Assembly (NCBI RefSeq): GCF_004210375.1
Contig: NW_027467782.1
Span: 38,305,771 to 38,369,770, forward strand
Direction of reading: 5' to 3'
DNA: 64,000 nt
From: Tachypleus tridentatus
Lineage: Eukaryota > Arthropoda > Merostomata > Xiphosura > Limulidae
Shown here piece by piece: positions 1 through 14,908 of this stretch (its first letter is position 1; the number at the start of each line of letters is the position of its first letter). A program made the position numbers and the translations under genes. Under the pieces are notes generated by a model. That model did no database searches. It had not been told where the DNA came from and was given only the letters and a program-made list of their open reading frames with translations.

Positions 1-5140
<5,140 letters not shown>

Positions 5141-5151
5141 GTCACACTCCT

Positions 5152-5268
5152 ATTGGTGGAGAGTTGTCACGTGCTCATTTGCATGCTACAACACAGTAAT
5201 ACCCTTGGGAAACAAGTGAATTTGGACCCTCAATACTAGTGGTGAGTGAAAATATTTGTATATATAAA
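5152..5268 (+). promoter_or_regulatory. promoter-like motif cluster
   Basis: An inverted CCAAT box (ATTGG, 5152-5156), a perfect E-box (CACGTG, 5168-5173) and a perfect octamer (ATTTGCAT, 5177-5184) fall within 33 bp. They are followed about 80 bp later by a TATAAA box (5263-5268) and, between them, by a donor-like GTGAGT at 5242. The surroundings are somewhat less AT-rich than average. No coding sequence was recognised downstream, so a promoter function is inference from motif spacing only. Confidence 0.2.
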
Positions 5269-5397
5269 GCAGCACAAATAGAGGAAAGCTATTATGTAAG
5301 AAGAAGTAAGATTGTATCAGAAGTATGCCTTATGAACTTTTTATAACTGGCTCCAGTATTTCCTTTTATTTTAGTTGTTAATTTGAATACATTGTTT

Positions 5398-5592
5398 TTA
5401 TAATAACAAATGTTCTGTGTAGCACCAGCCTATAACTGAGTATCTGAAGTGTTCTTTACCTGTTGACAGTATTAAGATCACATACCTAAAGCATTCTTTT
5501 CCTGTCGAGGTGAATATTTCGAGTGATTTTTTACCTGTTAGCAATAATAAAATTAAGTATCTCAACTGTTCTATGATTAGCATTAATATCAA
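5398..5592 (-). repeat. degenerate tandem repeat, about 40-bp unit
   Basis: The minus strand shows three or four imperfect units sharing the word ACAGGTAAAGAA followed by a TTC-AGATA or similar stretch, spaced about 32-42 bp apart. The 64-codon open frame here repeats LTGKK, STGKE and STGKE for this reason and is not evidence of a gene. Confidence 0.35.
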
Positions 5593-5623
5593 ATTTCAGC
5601 ATACATTTACATAAGAAATGTTA

Positions 5624-5728
5624 GCCCCCCAGTGATATAATGGTATGTCTCTGGACTTATGCTGGTAAAAATCAGGTTTTGACACCCATGGTGTAGCTTT
5701 TTACAAAATAACTAAACAAACAAACAAG
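5624..5728 (+). mobile_element. SINE family B, diverged and truncated
   Basis: The head reads CCCCCCAGTGATATAATGG and the B-box region reads caggttttgacaccc, followed directly by a shortened tail ending in AAACAAACAAAC. The middle of the element (the segment reading cagagcacagatagccc in better copies) is missing. Confidence 0.6.
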
Positions 5729-6319
5729 ATAATGTTTACTCTTTGAACTGTTTTAGTGTCTCCACAATATTAAGTTCCAGTGTTTTAAAATAATGATAAA
5801 TCAGGAATTAAAGTTTTAATTTTACACTTGTCATCACTTTTTAAATCATTGTTAAGTAGATTTAGTGAAAAAGAAGCTATGTTTTTAATAAAGATCTTGA
5901 ACTAAATTTTGTTCAGAGGAAATTTATCTTAACCTTCCTTTCTTTAGTTCAAAATTTGTCATCTATATTGTTTTTATCAGTGTCAATATACGTTGGTTGT
6001 CAGTTGTTTTTTTTAAGTATGCTGTCAAATTATCAACAGAAAAAAATTCTTGAAATGATTGTAACAAAGAGTACACTAAAGTTATTTGATTAACTCAAAG
6101 GAACATTCTTTAAAGTTAATGAAAACTTCAGTTTATGAATTAGTACTTACTGTTATAAATGTGTGCATCATTGAAAAATAGTGAATATTCACCTAGATGT
6201 ATTGGATACAACTTCAGTTTTTAACAGATTTGTGTTTAAGTATGTACTTGTCATAATCCTTTAATAATAATTTGAATCACTCGTTAGGGTGAATGAAAAT
6301 TTTAAAGTAAATAAACACT

Positions 6320-6445
6320 AGTTTATTTGTTTCGAATATTTACGTAACAGCAACCGCCCCTAGATTTCAACTGATACACTAGAGGGAAGGAAGCTGCTCA
6401 ATAACACCCACCGTCAACTCTCGGACTAAACTTTACTCCTTCACC
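6320..6445 (-). mobile_element. SINE family A fragment, old
   Basis: The reverse-strand body of family A is recognisable from agagggaaggaagctgct through ccaccgtcaactctcggac. The tail is badly decayed and the tRNA-like head is absent. Confidence 0.6.
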
Positions 6446-6734
6446 CAAAAAAAGAGTTTAAAATTATTTAATAATAATAAAATAAATAAATAAAAGAAGC
6501 TAAATTCAATAACCTTCCACGAAAGGGGACGAAGAGGAACCACAACGTTCCTGAACACTCCAGTTGGAGAGATAATTCTTACGATTTCTCTCTCTCTAAA
6601 CTAAACCCTGCCACGTTAGTTTGTGTTTGCGTTTAAACAAAATGTACTCGCCCGGCTGGTGGCTGCTTTCAGTTTAATGCTGTGGAGGTTGAAGTGTTGT
6701 AAAGTATCACTGTCCAGTTCCGTGGTAAATATAA

Positions 6735-7412
6735 ATATGAGCAAAGTGTTAAGAAACGTAAGATTGACAGTGAAAATAATGTATCAGGAACGTTGGGAAC
6801 TTGATTATTTAATTACAAAACAATAACAAGTTGCAGTGTTTGTTTTGTATGCAAATTATATCAGTGCCTAAAGAATTTAATGTGACAAGGCATTATTCAA
6901 CGATGAATGAAAAAACAAAAAATATTAAGGAAAAACTCGAAAAGTTCAGATTGCAGATTTCAATAAGAAGTTAAAATAACAAACGAGTTTGTTTAGCAAG
7001 TTGTCAGAAAGGGAGACATCTGCTTTGAATTCTTCGTACATCGATTCTCTTGAACTTGTAAGAGCGAAAAAACCTTTTATCAATGGCAGTTTCGTAAAGA
7101 AATGTGCTGTTGAAATGGTAAAGGCGTTTCAAGATTCCAAAATTGCTGAGAAATTTGAATCAGTGCAGCTTTCCAACCAAACCATACAAAGAAGGGTCAC
7201 TGATATGGGAAAACAAGTAGAAAACTCGCTTGTTGTATTGGTTGTAAAAAGTACTTATTTCTTGCTTTGTCTTGACAAGTACTGATCAACTAGATGCAAG
7301 TCAGCTGTTAATATTGGTACACATTATTCATGAAGATTTTTCAATGAAAAAGGAATTATTGAATGTATGTGCTCTTTGCGAGACCATAAAAGGATATCTT
7401 GACCAAGTAAAG
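6735..7412 (+). mobile_element. decayed hAT transposase, GTF2IRD2/FAM200-like lineage
   Basis: The plus strand carries the N-terminal third of a hAT transposase in pieces. First come KKRKIDSEN and YQERWELDYLITKQ, then a BED-like finger remnant with LQCLFC and VTRHYSTMN (the last zinc ligand, usually His, is replaced). An open stretch at 6989-7285 follows, with AKKPFINGSFVKKCAVEM and LSNQTIQRRVTDMGKQVE, then SQLLILVHIIHEDFSMK near 7300-7360. These match the order seen in vertebrate genes domesticated from this lineage (GTF2IRD2, FAM200, EPM2AIP1 type), recalled from memory. At least three frame changes and an in-frame stop near 6824 separate the pieces, and everything after the first catalytic Asp region is gone. 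I saw no terminal inverted repeats. This is a dead DNA transposon, not a host gene. Confidence 0.75.
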
Positions 7413-8094
7413 TGAGGGAATACACATCAAAGTCGTGCATACTGAGGCCAGAGTTTAGGGCACGCTTAAGAGCCCAAGAAGCTCTTTATTCGTTCTCCCA
7501 CTTTTCCTGACAGTTTTCTGAATTTTTTGTGCCCTTTAAATGGAACGTATTGAAAAATAGGGATTTCCTGCACTGACAACAGCTGTATAAAAATAAAAGT
7601 TACAATCAAAGAAAAAACAGCTTTAACTGTTCTCTAGACAGACAAACTTCTGGAAATATAATCTTAAAAAGCAGTGTTTCTTCCTGTTACCTTCACAATG
7701 TTCCAGCAACAGCATAATCTTTATTTAAATTTTCTTACAAAAAGCGAGCTACCACACAATGTTGTTTTTCTCTTTGATTTTTTTCTCAAAACAGTCAAAT
7801 GAACTTCTTGTGTCATATGTTGATTACAACTCATTATTATTTGTTTATTTACACTGGTTGTTGTTATTTGTTTAATGCAATTTTAGAAGTAACTGAAAAT
7901 TTATTTCCTAAAAATATGATTACAAAGGCTCCTGGTTAAAATTATAATTTATGCTAAATGAAAACAACGTAATACAATAGTAATTCTAAATATTCGTAAT
8001 TATGTTGGCAACTTATACAACAACAATTTAGTGCAGATTTCGAAGACTAAGTTGACAGTTAATTTCAGATTATCTTAATTTGTTTCCTTCTTGT
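7413..8094. other. no recognised feature
   Basis: AT-rich sequence directly after the transposase remnant. It may include decayed 3' parts of that element, but nothing can be aligned by eye. Confidence 0.4.
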
Positions 8095-8195
8095 TTTTAA
8101 ACACAAAACTGCACAGTAGGTTATTTGTTAGCCAAGGGTATCGAAACCCGATTATTCCCATTTCAGGCTCAAAGACCAGGAGAGCGATTATATTA
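8095..8195 (-). mobile_element. SINE family B, very degenerate
   Basis: The words aaacacaaaactgcacagtagg and gggtatcgaaacccg match the reverse-strand tail and B-box of family B. The head is no longer recognisable. Confidence 0.4.
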
Positions 8196-8522
8196 AACAA
8201 TTTCTCCAAACCTAGATAACGATTTTAAACTGGGTACAGTTTTATCGAGCAAACAATTTAAAATAATCCTAACGCCCCCTCGAATTTCTGACATGTTACG
8301 AAATTCTCATCATCTACGAAGTTTGATATTCTTGAACGACTACTTGTGCTTTTTGTATATTTCCTATACTTAGTGTTATCTGCTCTGTACACTTTATCAA
8401 CATGATTAAAAAAAAGCCAGCTCAGCAAGACGTCAACGTTTGTAAATAATTGTTACTAAACTATAAAACGTGTTAAATATAGAAATTATAAGTTTTATTT
8501 TCATTATACTTCACAAGCATTA

Positions 8523-8634
8523 TTTGTTTTGAATTTCACGAGGGATATCTGCGTTAGCCGTCCTTAACTTAGCAGAGTAAGACTAGAGGGAAGGCAGCTA
8601 GTCATCACCACCCGCTGCCAACTCTTGGGCTTCA
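8523..8634 (-). mobile_element. SINE family A, 3' fragment
   Basis: The reverse-strand tail and body run from ttttgaatttcacgagg through gccaactcttgggc and then stop. The region that would hold the tRNA-like head was never present or has been deleted. Confidence 0.75.
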
Positions 8635-8781
8635 CAAGAAGTCATACCTTTCAACTCTAATTTTGAAATACTTCTAAGTTAGACTATATACTATTACTAT
8701 AACAAAGTGTGGTAGACCTACGTTCATCTTCCAGCAATTAATATTTCTAAAAATTATGTAAAATTAAATCAATATACTTGT

Positions 8782-8848
8782 AATAGTTAACCCATTCATT
8801 CACTTTCTAACTAGAAATAAACTTCTATCATCATAACTATCTTTTCAT
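8782..8848 (+). repeat. direct repeat unit 1, 5' flank shared by two SINEs
   Basis: These 67 bases lie immediately upstream of a family A SINE and recur, nearly unchanged, at 9870-9936 upstream of a second family A SINE. The two units are 1088 bp apart in the same orientation. Confidence 0.8.
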
Positions 8849-9108
8849 GCCCGGCGGTTAAGGTACTTGACTCGTAGTCTGAAGGTCGCGGGTTCGAATT
8901 CCCATCACACCAAACATCTCGCCCCTTTCAGTCGCGGGGACGTTATAATGTGACGACCAATTCGTTAATAAAAGAGTAGCCCAACAGTTGGCGGTGGTTG
9001 GTGGTGACTAGCTGCTTTCCCTCTATTTTTGCACTGCTAAATTAGGGATGGCTAGTGCAGATAGCCCTCGAGTAGCTTTGCGTGAAATTTAAAACAAACC
9101 AAACCAAA
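8849..9108 (+). mobile_element. SINE family A, subtype with shortened head
   Basis: The tRNA-like head reads gcccggcggttaaggtactt, lacking about ten bases (the atggccaagcg part) found in most copies, but the B-box ggttcgaattcc is kept. The body and a decayed A-rich tail (aaaacaaaccaaacc) follow. It shares the shortened head and 67 bp of upstream sequence with the copy at 9937-10200. Confidence 0.85.
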
Positions 9109-9153
9109 ATCATATGTAACAAGTATTCAATTACAGTACTGAACAAAAGTGTT

Positions 9154-9270
9154 GTCTCCCGCTGTTACAGTGGAAAGTCTACGAATTTACAATGCTAAAA
9201 TCAGGGGTTCGATTCCCCTCGATGGACTCAACAGATAGTCCGATGTAGCTTTGCTATAAGAAAACACAAA
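9154..9270 (+). mobile_element. SINE family C
   Basis: Family C has the head cccgctgttacagtggaaag and a strong B-box region (ggggttcgattcccc). A short body reads ggactcaacagatagtccg, and the tail reads gctttgctataagaaaacac. It lacks the long body of family A and does not end in the AAAC repeat. It is full length here. Confidence 0.75.
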
Positions 9271-9363
9271 AGTATTAAGACAAGAAAATATTTTGTCATT
9301 CTTTCCATTTTGTGGGGCTAATTCTTCCATGTCACCACGTAAGAAAACTCAAATATTTTATAC

Positions 9364-9546
9364 CTAAAACAACATGGTAATACTTTACTGTTGACAACCG
9401 ATGAATCAGTATGAGAATACTTGTCATTCTTTGGAATTTCCATAAACTTGTACCAAGGACATATCATAAGGGTTTTGCTTGAATGAACATAGTGATTAAA
9501 TGTAAGATCTGAAATAACTGTCATGGTGCCCAATGCAGTGTGTTAA
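9364..9546 (-). CDS. possible unrecognised host exon
   Basis: On the minus strand a strong acceptor (pyrimidine run ttctttctatacag) is followed by an in-frame stop, then an ATG at 9522-9524. After that comes an open frame of 52 codons ending at a donor (TTTTAG then GTATAA). The peptide includes HYVHSSKTLMICPWYKFME and KYSHTDSSVVN, a mixed composition unlike the AT-driven frames nearby. It would fit a first coding exon with a short 5' untranslated part. I do not recognise the family, and a chance match to the splice consensus is a real alternative. Confidence 0.15.
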
Positions 9547-9677
9547 CTGTATAGAAAGAAGTTAGTAAGGAACTAACATATGGTACCGGTGTATGTTAGA
9601 AATAAATTTCATAAAACTTCACAAATAAACCTTCATACAGAGAGTGTTTAACACATTATATTAAGTTTTATTTTCAT

Positions 9678-9860
9678 TGCCCAAAAAGCTTAGAGAATTG
9701 TCACTAGAGCAGAGAGTTCGTACAAAAACTTTACGTTGTGCTGATTGGACTCTATAGCAAATTGCTTCAGAATTGAAATGTTCTCCTAGAACTGTCAAGT
9801 ACACCCTAGATCATGAGACTGAGACAGGTAAATTAGATAATAGGAAAGGAAGAGTTAACT
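9678..9860 (+). mobile_element. Tc1-type transposase, N-terminal helix-turn-helix fragment
   Basis: The translation gives RELSLEQRVRTKTLR, an in-frame TAG, then QIASELKCSPRTVKYTL and ETETGKLDNRKGR. This is the bipartite DNA-binding region of Tc1/mariner transposases. The catalytic DDE part is absent. The fragment ends where the duplicated 67-bp unit begins, so the segment at 9870-10200 may have inserted into it or been joined to it. Confidence 0.7.
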
Positions 9861-9869
9861 AAATAGTTA

Positions 9870-9936
9870 AATAGTTAACCCATTCATTCACTTTCTAACT
9901 AGAAATAAACTTCTATCATCATATCTATCTTTTCAT
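9870..9936 (+). repeat. direct repeat unit 2, 5' flank shared by two SINEs
   Basis: Second copy of the unit at 8782-8848, differing by about one base. It abuts the Tc1 fragment on its left and a family A SINE on its right. Confidence 0.8.
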
Positions 9937-10200
9937 GCCCGGCGGTTAAGGTACTTGACTCGTAGTCTGAAGGTCGCGGGTTCGAATTCCCGTCATACCA
10001 AACATGCTCGCCCTTTCAGTCGTGGGGACGTTATAATGTGACGACCAATCACACTATTCGTTGGTAAGAGTAAAACAAGAGTTGACGGTTGGTAGTGATG
10101 ACAACTAGCTGCCTTTCCTCTAATCTTATACTGCTAAATTAGGGACGGCAATCGCAGATAGTCCTCGTGTAGCTTTGCGCGAACTTCAAAACAAACAAAC
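9937..10200 (+). mobile_element. SINE family A, subtype with shortened head
   Basis: Sister of the copy at 8849-9108, with the same head deletion and the same diagnostic bases. The body here is fuller (gacgaccaatcacactattcg is kept) and the tail AAACAAACAAAC is cleaner. Confidence 0.85.
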
Positions 10201-10794
10201 ACTATCTTTAACTTTCTCAACTCTTCAACATTACCTCATATTTATAATTACCTTTTTAATATGCTAGAACATAAATTTGATATCAAATTAGAATTAAATT
10301 TGCCCTTCAGCTAACAAAATATTACATCATTAAAAATATAGGTTATTATAATATGTTACACAATAGTATTCGACAAAATGAAGGAAAACTTCATTGTACG
10401 GTTACTTACGAATGACGTCACTAAGCTTCGAAGGGATACACCATTTTTCTTAAGGAAGGTTAACTGTTTGGAACATAAACTTGTGCTGTTCAAGTTGGGC
10501 AGAAAAACGATTGGTCTTGACGTTAAGATAAGTCACTTTGAATAAATAAACTTCTGAAGTAAGTTTTCTCTATGGATACAATTAGAAAATATTATTACTA
10601 TACGAACAGTTATTTCGAAATATAATTACATATTTCATTATAACTTTCGAAAGCAAGATAATTTATATTTTATCAAATTTTCTAAAAGAAAAATTAAACA
10701 TCTTATAATAAGGAAGCAAACTTTTCCTAAAAACTAATTAAATAAATGAGTAAACTAATTGTTTCCCAAATTAATATAATTTAAAAAAAATTCT
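10201..10794. other. no recognised feature
   Basis: Very AT-rich. I see no coding potential and no repeat family. Confidence 0.4.
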
Positions 10795-10804
10795 CGTAAT
10801 ATTA

Positions 10805-11050
10805 AGTTTGTTTTGAATTTCGCACAAAGCTACTCGAGGGCTATCTGCGCTAGCCGTCCCCACTTTAGCAGTGTAAGACTACAGGGAAGGCAGCTAGTCA
10901 TCACCACCCACCGCCAACTCTTGGGCTACTCTTTTACCAACGAATAGCCCCCACGGCCGAAAGGGCCGTTGTTTTTCACGACGGGGATACGAACACGCGA
11001 CCCTCAGATTACGAGTCGCACGCCTTAACACGCTTGGCCAGGCCGGGCGC
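10805..11050 (-). mobile_element. SINE family A, full length with target-site duplication
   Basis: This is a near-complete reverse-strand copy. The 10-bp word CGTAATATTA lies on both sides (10795-10804 and 11051-11060), a perfect target-site duplication that marks retroposition. The head keeps the anticodon-stem region (attacgagtcg) and the A-box side (ttggccaggccgggcg). The B-box is weakened (gatacgaacacgcgac). Confidence 0.95.
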
Positions 11051-11060
11051 CGTAATATTA

Positions 11061-12900
11061 AATGCTGTAGTGCAGAATTTACTATATCGAAAGTACTGGA
11101 GGCTGAATAATAATTATTACTGGAATTACATTTTTATGAAATATTTGTGTTACTCAGATACTGTCGAGTTTACTTTATTGTTTTTTAGATTAATTTAATA
11201 ACTTCTCTTTCTTTATCGCAGTTTTTGTTTGCTATTATGCAGATAATTACATAATGAACTGTTTCAAAAACACAATTTTTAGTGTTATAAACGCTCAGAC
11301 TTACTGCTGAGCCTCCAGGAAGGGCTTAACTTTCAAAAGTTCTATTCCACATCTAATATAAACCCAATACTGGAATGAGTAGTGTTGCAGGTCCAGAAAC
11401 AGGAGAATGAAGAGATGAAGTTTATATAAATTATTGTGATAAATAGTCGTAGTATTCTACCTGCATGAATGAAGCAGTGTTTCTGTTGTGGAAGTGACTG
11501 TGTCATGTAGAATGGAATCTATTTTGTGTGTATGTGTGTGTGGTTGTTTTTGCTTTGCTTAACAACTCCCTCTATTACTTGTATCGTTTCGGTTCTGACT
11601 GCAAACTTACATTCTTCTGAAAGGTTTGTGAATGGATGGAGCAGAATATCCTCAACTCTATCATCGTCAGATGTATAATTTTTTCATTTTACGAAAATAC
11701 CCAGCACCTGTTTCTCAGATTTGTACAGAAAGATATTTAATGTGTCCTTCTCAGTTTCTTTTTCTTTTAAAGTTGCTTGCCGCTAAGACTTTCCTCACAA
11801 ACGTGTTTCACCAGTGTCCGGGTTGTTTGCTTTGTCATAACCCACAACTGCCACGTAACTCGATATCCCAGAATAGGGTAAATCATTGATTGTGACAGTG
11901 TAACTATTGTGTTATGTTTTGAAGAGAGAAGAGAACTTTGAAGATAATCAACGATTCTTTTGTTGTTGTTGCTTGTTTGACAGAAACATTATAAATATTC
12001 AAATAGCGCCTACTTTTGTGTGGTAATAAAAATAACAGCTCATCATGTTTCTGAAATGTTTTCCTTTAGAGATTTCACTGACCTCCTGAAAGTGTTTGTA
12101 AGCGCATTCCCTTCTTCTGAAGTATTCTTCCCAACGTAAAAAAGTAGAACATATTTATTGCAATAATGTTTTCTGTAAAAATACACTAGACCACTGAATG
12201 TACTTCAGCACGTTTTTGTTTTCCTAATATCGTGCAATTGGTAATGTATTTGAGTTTTTGTATTTTGATTTTCACACTCAAGAAGAAACAATTAATATTA
12301 TCATGATGGACACTTTCTCTGTCAAAACGTGTGTAAAGCAGTGATAAAGTGGAACTTACCACAGAAATTGGTTACAAATACCAGACGATTTTGTATAAGT
12401 ATATCAATTTTCTGTACTGCACAGAAACTGCCGCCGGGACGAATATAAAAATAAAAATACTTGCTCGTAATGGATCTCTATTTTAGAATTACAAGAATTT
12501 TTTTTCTCGATTTTTCTTCATTATTCTTATTTCTTTATGCGTGAGTTTAACATATAACCAAGGCTCATTGTTCATTCTGTGCGCAAGCAAGCTACACTTT
12601 TCATGTATTGCTCACAATCTGCGTCCAGTTACGTAAAAAATTAGCTGCGAGAAAACACACAGCCTCATCTAATTTAATATAACTATTAAACTGAAATGTG
12701 TTTGGACGAATTCGTTGCGATTGAAAATCACCAAGAAAAATTTGTTCATTATTCTCATTGCCTGTAACTTTTACTTTTTCTTGTTTCTGAGAAGAAAGCG
12801 TTATTTCCCAATCGCTTATGCCTAAAGTAGATGAAAAGACCTATTTTCTCTTCAAACTTTGTTTTTATGGTTTGGGTAATGAAATTTTCCAATTTATCCA
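11061..12900. other. no recognised gene; short TG-rich run
   Basis: A short TG-rich microsatellite (gtgtgtatgtgtgtgtgg) sits near 11525-11543. The 85-codon open stretch at 11632-11889 shows no motif I recognise. The remainder is AT-rich without structure that I could find. Confidence 0.4.
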
Positions 12901-12902
12901 TT

Positions 12903-12915
12903 TTCCAGAACATTC
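12903..12915. promoter_or_regulatory. heat-shock-element-like triplet
   Basis: TTC, GAA and TTC occur at 12903, 12908 and 12913, the exact 5-bp alternation that heat shock factor trimers bind. It lies 31 bp before a much longer run of the same modules. Confidence 0.35.
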
Positions 12916-12946
12916 CAGGTAGATTCAGCGCTGAGTAACTGATAGA

Positions 12947-12999
12947 GAATTTTCACGAACTTACAAGAATATTCAAGAACTTTCTAGAATGTTGTAGAA
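12947..12999. promoter_or_regulatory. heat-shock-element-like array, 11 modules
   Basis: GAA and its inverse TTC alternate every 5 bp without slipping. GAA is at 12947, 12957, 12967, 12977, 12987 and 12997; TTC is at 12952, 12972 and 12982; one-base variants TAC and TTG are at 12962 and 12992. Nine of eleven modules are perfect. Canonical elements need three, so this is unusually long. It could be a working HSF site, or a 10-bp tandem repeat that happens to match. The right end may overlap the mobile-element coding fragment that starts near 13000. No heat-shock gene is seen nearby. Confidence 0.45.
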
Positions 13000-13615
13000 G
13001 CCTAAAAGCTGTGCTGCTCCATAACGGGAATAATAATCGATCTCTTTCCACCATTGCACATAAAATTGGATCTGATGAAACAAATTGTCATAGCTCCTGA
13101 TAAGGAATCTGCAGCCTTCAAGTACCTTCGAGACTTCTTCCCTAAGCTGTTTTAGGCAAAGGTCAAAGCTGGTGTTTTCGTTGGACCACAAATAAAGATC
13201 CTCGAGTGCGCAGAATTCCTCAAGAAGCCCAGTAGGAAGAAAATAAAGCTTGGAGCAGATTTGTCGCAGTGATTCAAGGTTTCTTGGGCAATCACAAGGT
13301 TCAAACTCATGTAGAACTGGTTGAGACTCTGGTGAAGAACTACGGTAAAATGGGCTGCAGGATGCCCCTGAAAGTCCATATCCTTAACGCTCACCGTGAT
13401 AAATTTAAGAAGAACATGGGAGCATCCTTAGAGGAGGAAGGCGAGCGCTTCCACCAAGATATACTGGACTTTGAACGCCACTACTAAGAAGCGTATAACG
13501 AAAACATGATGGAAGACTATATTTGGAGGCTGTTACGTGAAAGTGATTTACATTACAGTTGCAAATCTCGAAAAACTACTCACTTCTAAACATTTTTGTA
13601 TAACTTTAGTATAAA
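13000..13615 (+). mobile_element. decayed copy of an unnamed dispersed arthropod coding family
   Basis: Recognisable segments, in order, are SLKAVLLHNGN; FKYLRDFFPKL with VFVGPQIK; FLGNHKVQTHVELVETLV with GCRMPLKVHILNAHRDKF; GERFHQDILDFERHY; and NENMMEDYIW with SRKTTHF. I remember the same run of motifs (LGNHK, MSLK-H, GERFHQD) from many uncharacterised multicopy proteins in arthropod genomes. They behave like parts of a mobile element whose class I cannot name. The copy is internally shortened near its start and broken in several places. The 3' end is kept to the stop after the THF motif. Confidence 0.6.
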
Positions 13616-13924
13616 TACATGGAAATCTTGATTCATATGTTATTTTATTCAGGCATTGTGTAAATGAACACGTGCAAATTTGCCTGTTTTTTCATAGGAA
13701 ATAGGTTAATTTCTAAATTTCATTATCCAGGTCACAAAAGCAAAGTTTGAATGGAATAACGACCATTTTCTATACTTTTACAACATAAGCAATTAAAAAA
13801 TAACACTCATTATCCAGGAACAAAATTTATGTTACACAGTGTAATTGTTTTGAAAAACCATCAGGACATATGGACTTCAAACCTATAAAAATATTAAACA
13901 ATAAAGTGTAAGTGATTTTTGTTT

Positions 13925-14043
13925 GATTGTAATTAAACACAAAGCTACACAACGGGCTACTTATACTCTACCCACCACAGGTATTGAAATCTGGATTGTA
14001 ACGTTATAAGTCCGCAGACATGCCTCTGTGCCACGGGGGGAGG
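13925..14043 (-). mobile_element. SINE family B, full length
   Basis: Reverse-strand copy: tail ttgtttgattgtaatta, body aaacacaaagctacacaacg, head ending in gtgccacgggggg. It is moderately diverged at the B-box (tattgaaatctgg). Confidence 0.8.
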
Positions 14044-14807
14044 CTTGTAAGTAAGTGAGAATTTCTTATACAGAATACCTGGAAAACATTTTGTAAAGAA
14101 AATCAATTACAATTAAGAAATTTTAACATAAAACTTACCCAAAGTCATTTTTAATCTAGGAATTTTCCATTTGACAGAATTGTTTTTCATAAAATGATGG
14201 ATATATTAATATATGAAAACAGTCTTTTGAATGTGAAGTGAAATGCATTCTAATTTAATATCAACATTAGGAGATTACACAGCGAGCATTTAAGACCTTT
14301 ACACTGTGTTATATTCGTTATAACTTTTTGAAACATTATCTGGATTTATTGACCTCAAACGTGATTTTTTGAATCAAGGTTTTCTAAAACGTAAATAGAC
14401 TATTCATGTTTAGCCATAAATAAAAAATCAAGGGTAAATGCGAAAGCTTAAGAAATTCTAATTGGCAGATAAACCGGAAGTTTTGCAAAGGTATAGAAAA
14501 GCGGAAGACTTAGTTAATATAAAATTAGAGAACCCACAACGGGTTATGGGTGACATATGACTGATAATGTTAAAACGCTAATAATCTAGCAACAGCATCA
14601 AAATTTCACTTTACTTACTTCTCTGTTGCATTTTCTGACTCACAGATTTCACTTAAAGCAAACAGTATGGGTCCACTTACTGGGTAAGATAGATACGAAG
14701 TTGTGAAGTACGTGTCTGTTTCTCTCTCTGCTCTCTTGCTGATTCGTCTGAAATAAAGTCGAATTATGGAAGGAACACGAGAGCTATTTTCACCCACAAG
14801 CTAAGCG
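14044..14807. other. no recognised feature
   Basis: AT-rich sequence. A 60-codon open stretch on the minus strand at 14615-14797 has no recognisable motif. Confidence 0.35.
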
Positions 14808-14908
14808 GTGAGTGTCTGAGTGCTTTTTCTGTTAAAAATCAGGTTTCGATACCCAAGGTGGGCAGATGATGCATTGTGTATCTTTGTATTTAACAACAAA
14901 ACAAACAA
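14808..14908 (+). mobile_element. SINE family B, 5' decayed
   Basis: The B-box caggtttcgatacccaagg and body gtgggcagatgatgcattg are clear, with an AAAC-type tail (acaaaacaaacaagg). The first 30 bases of the head are hard to align. Confidence 0.65.
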
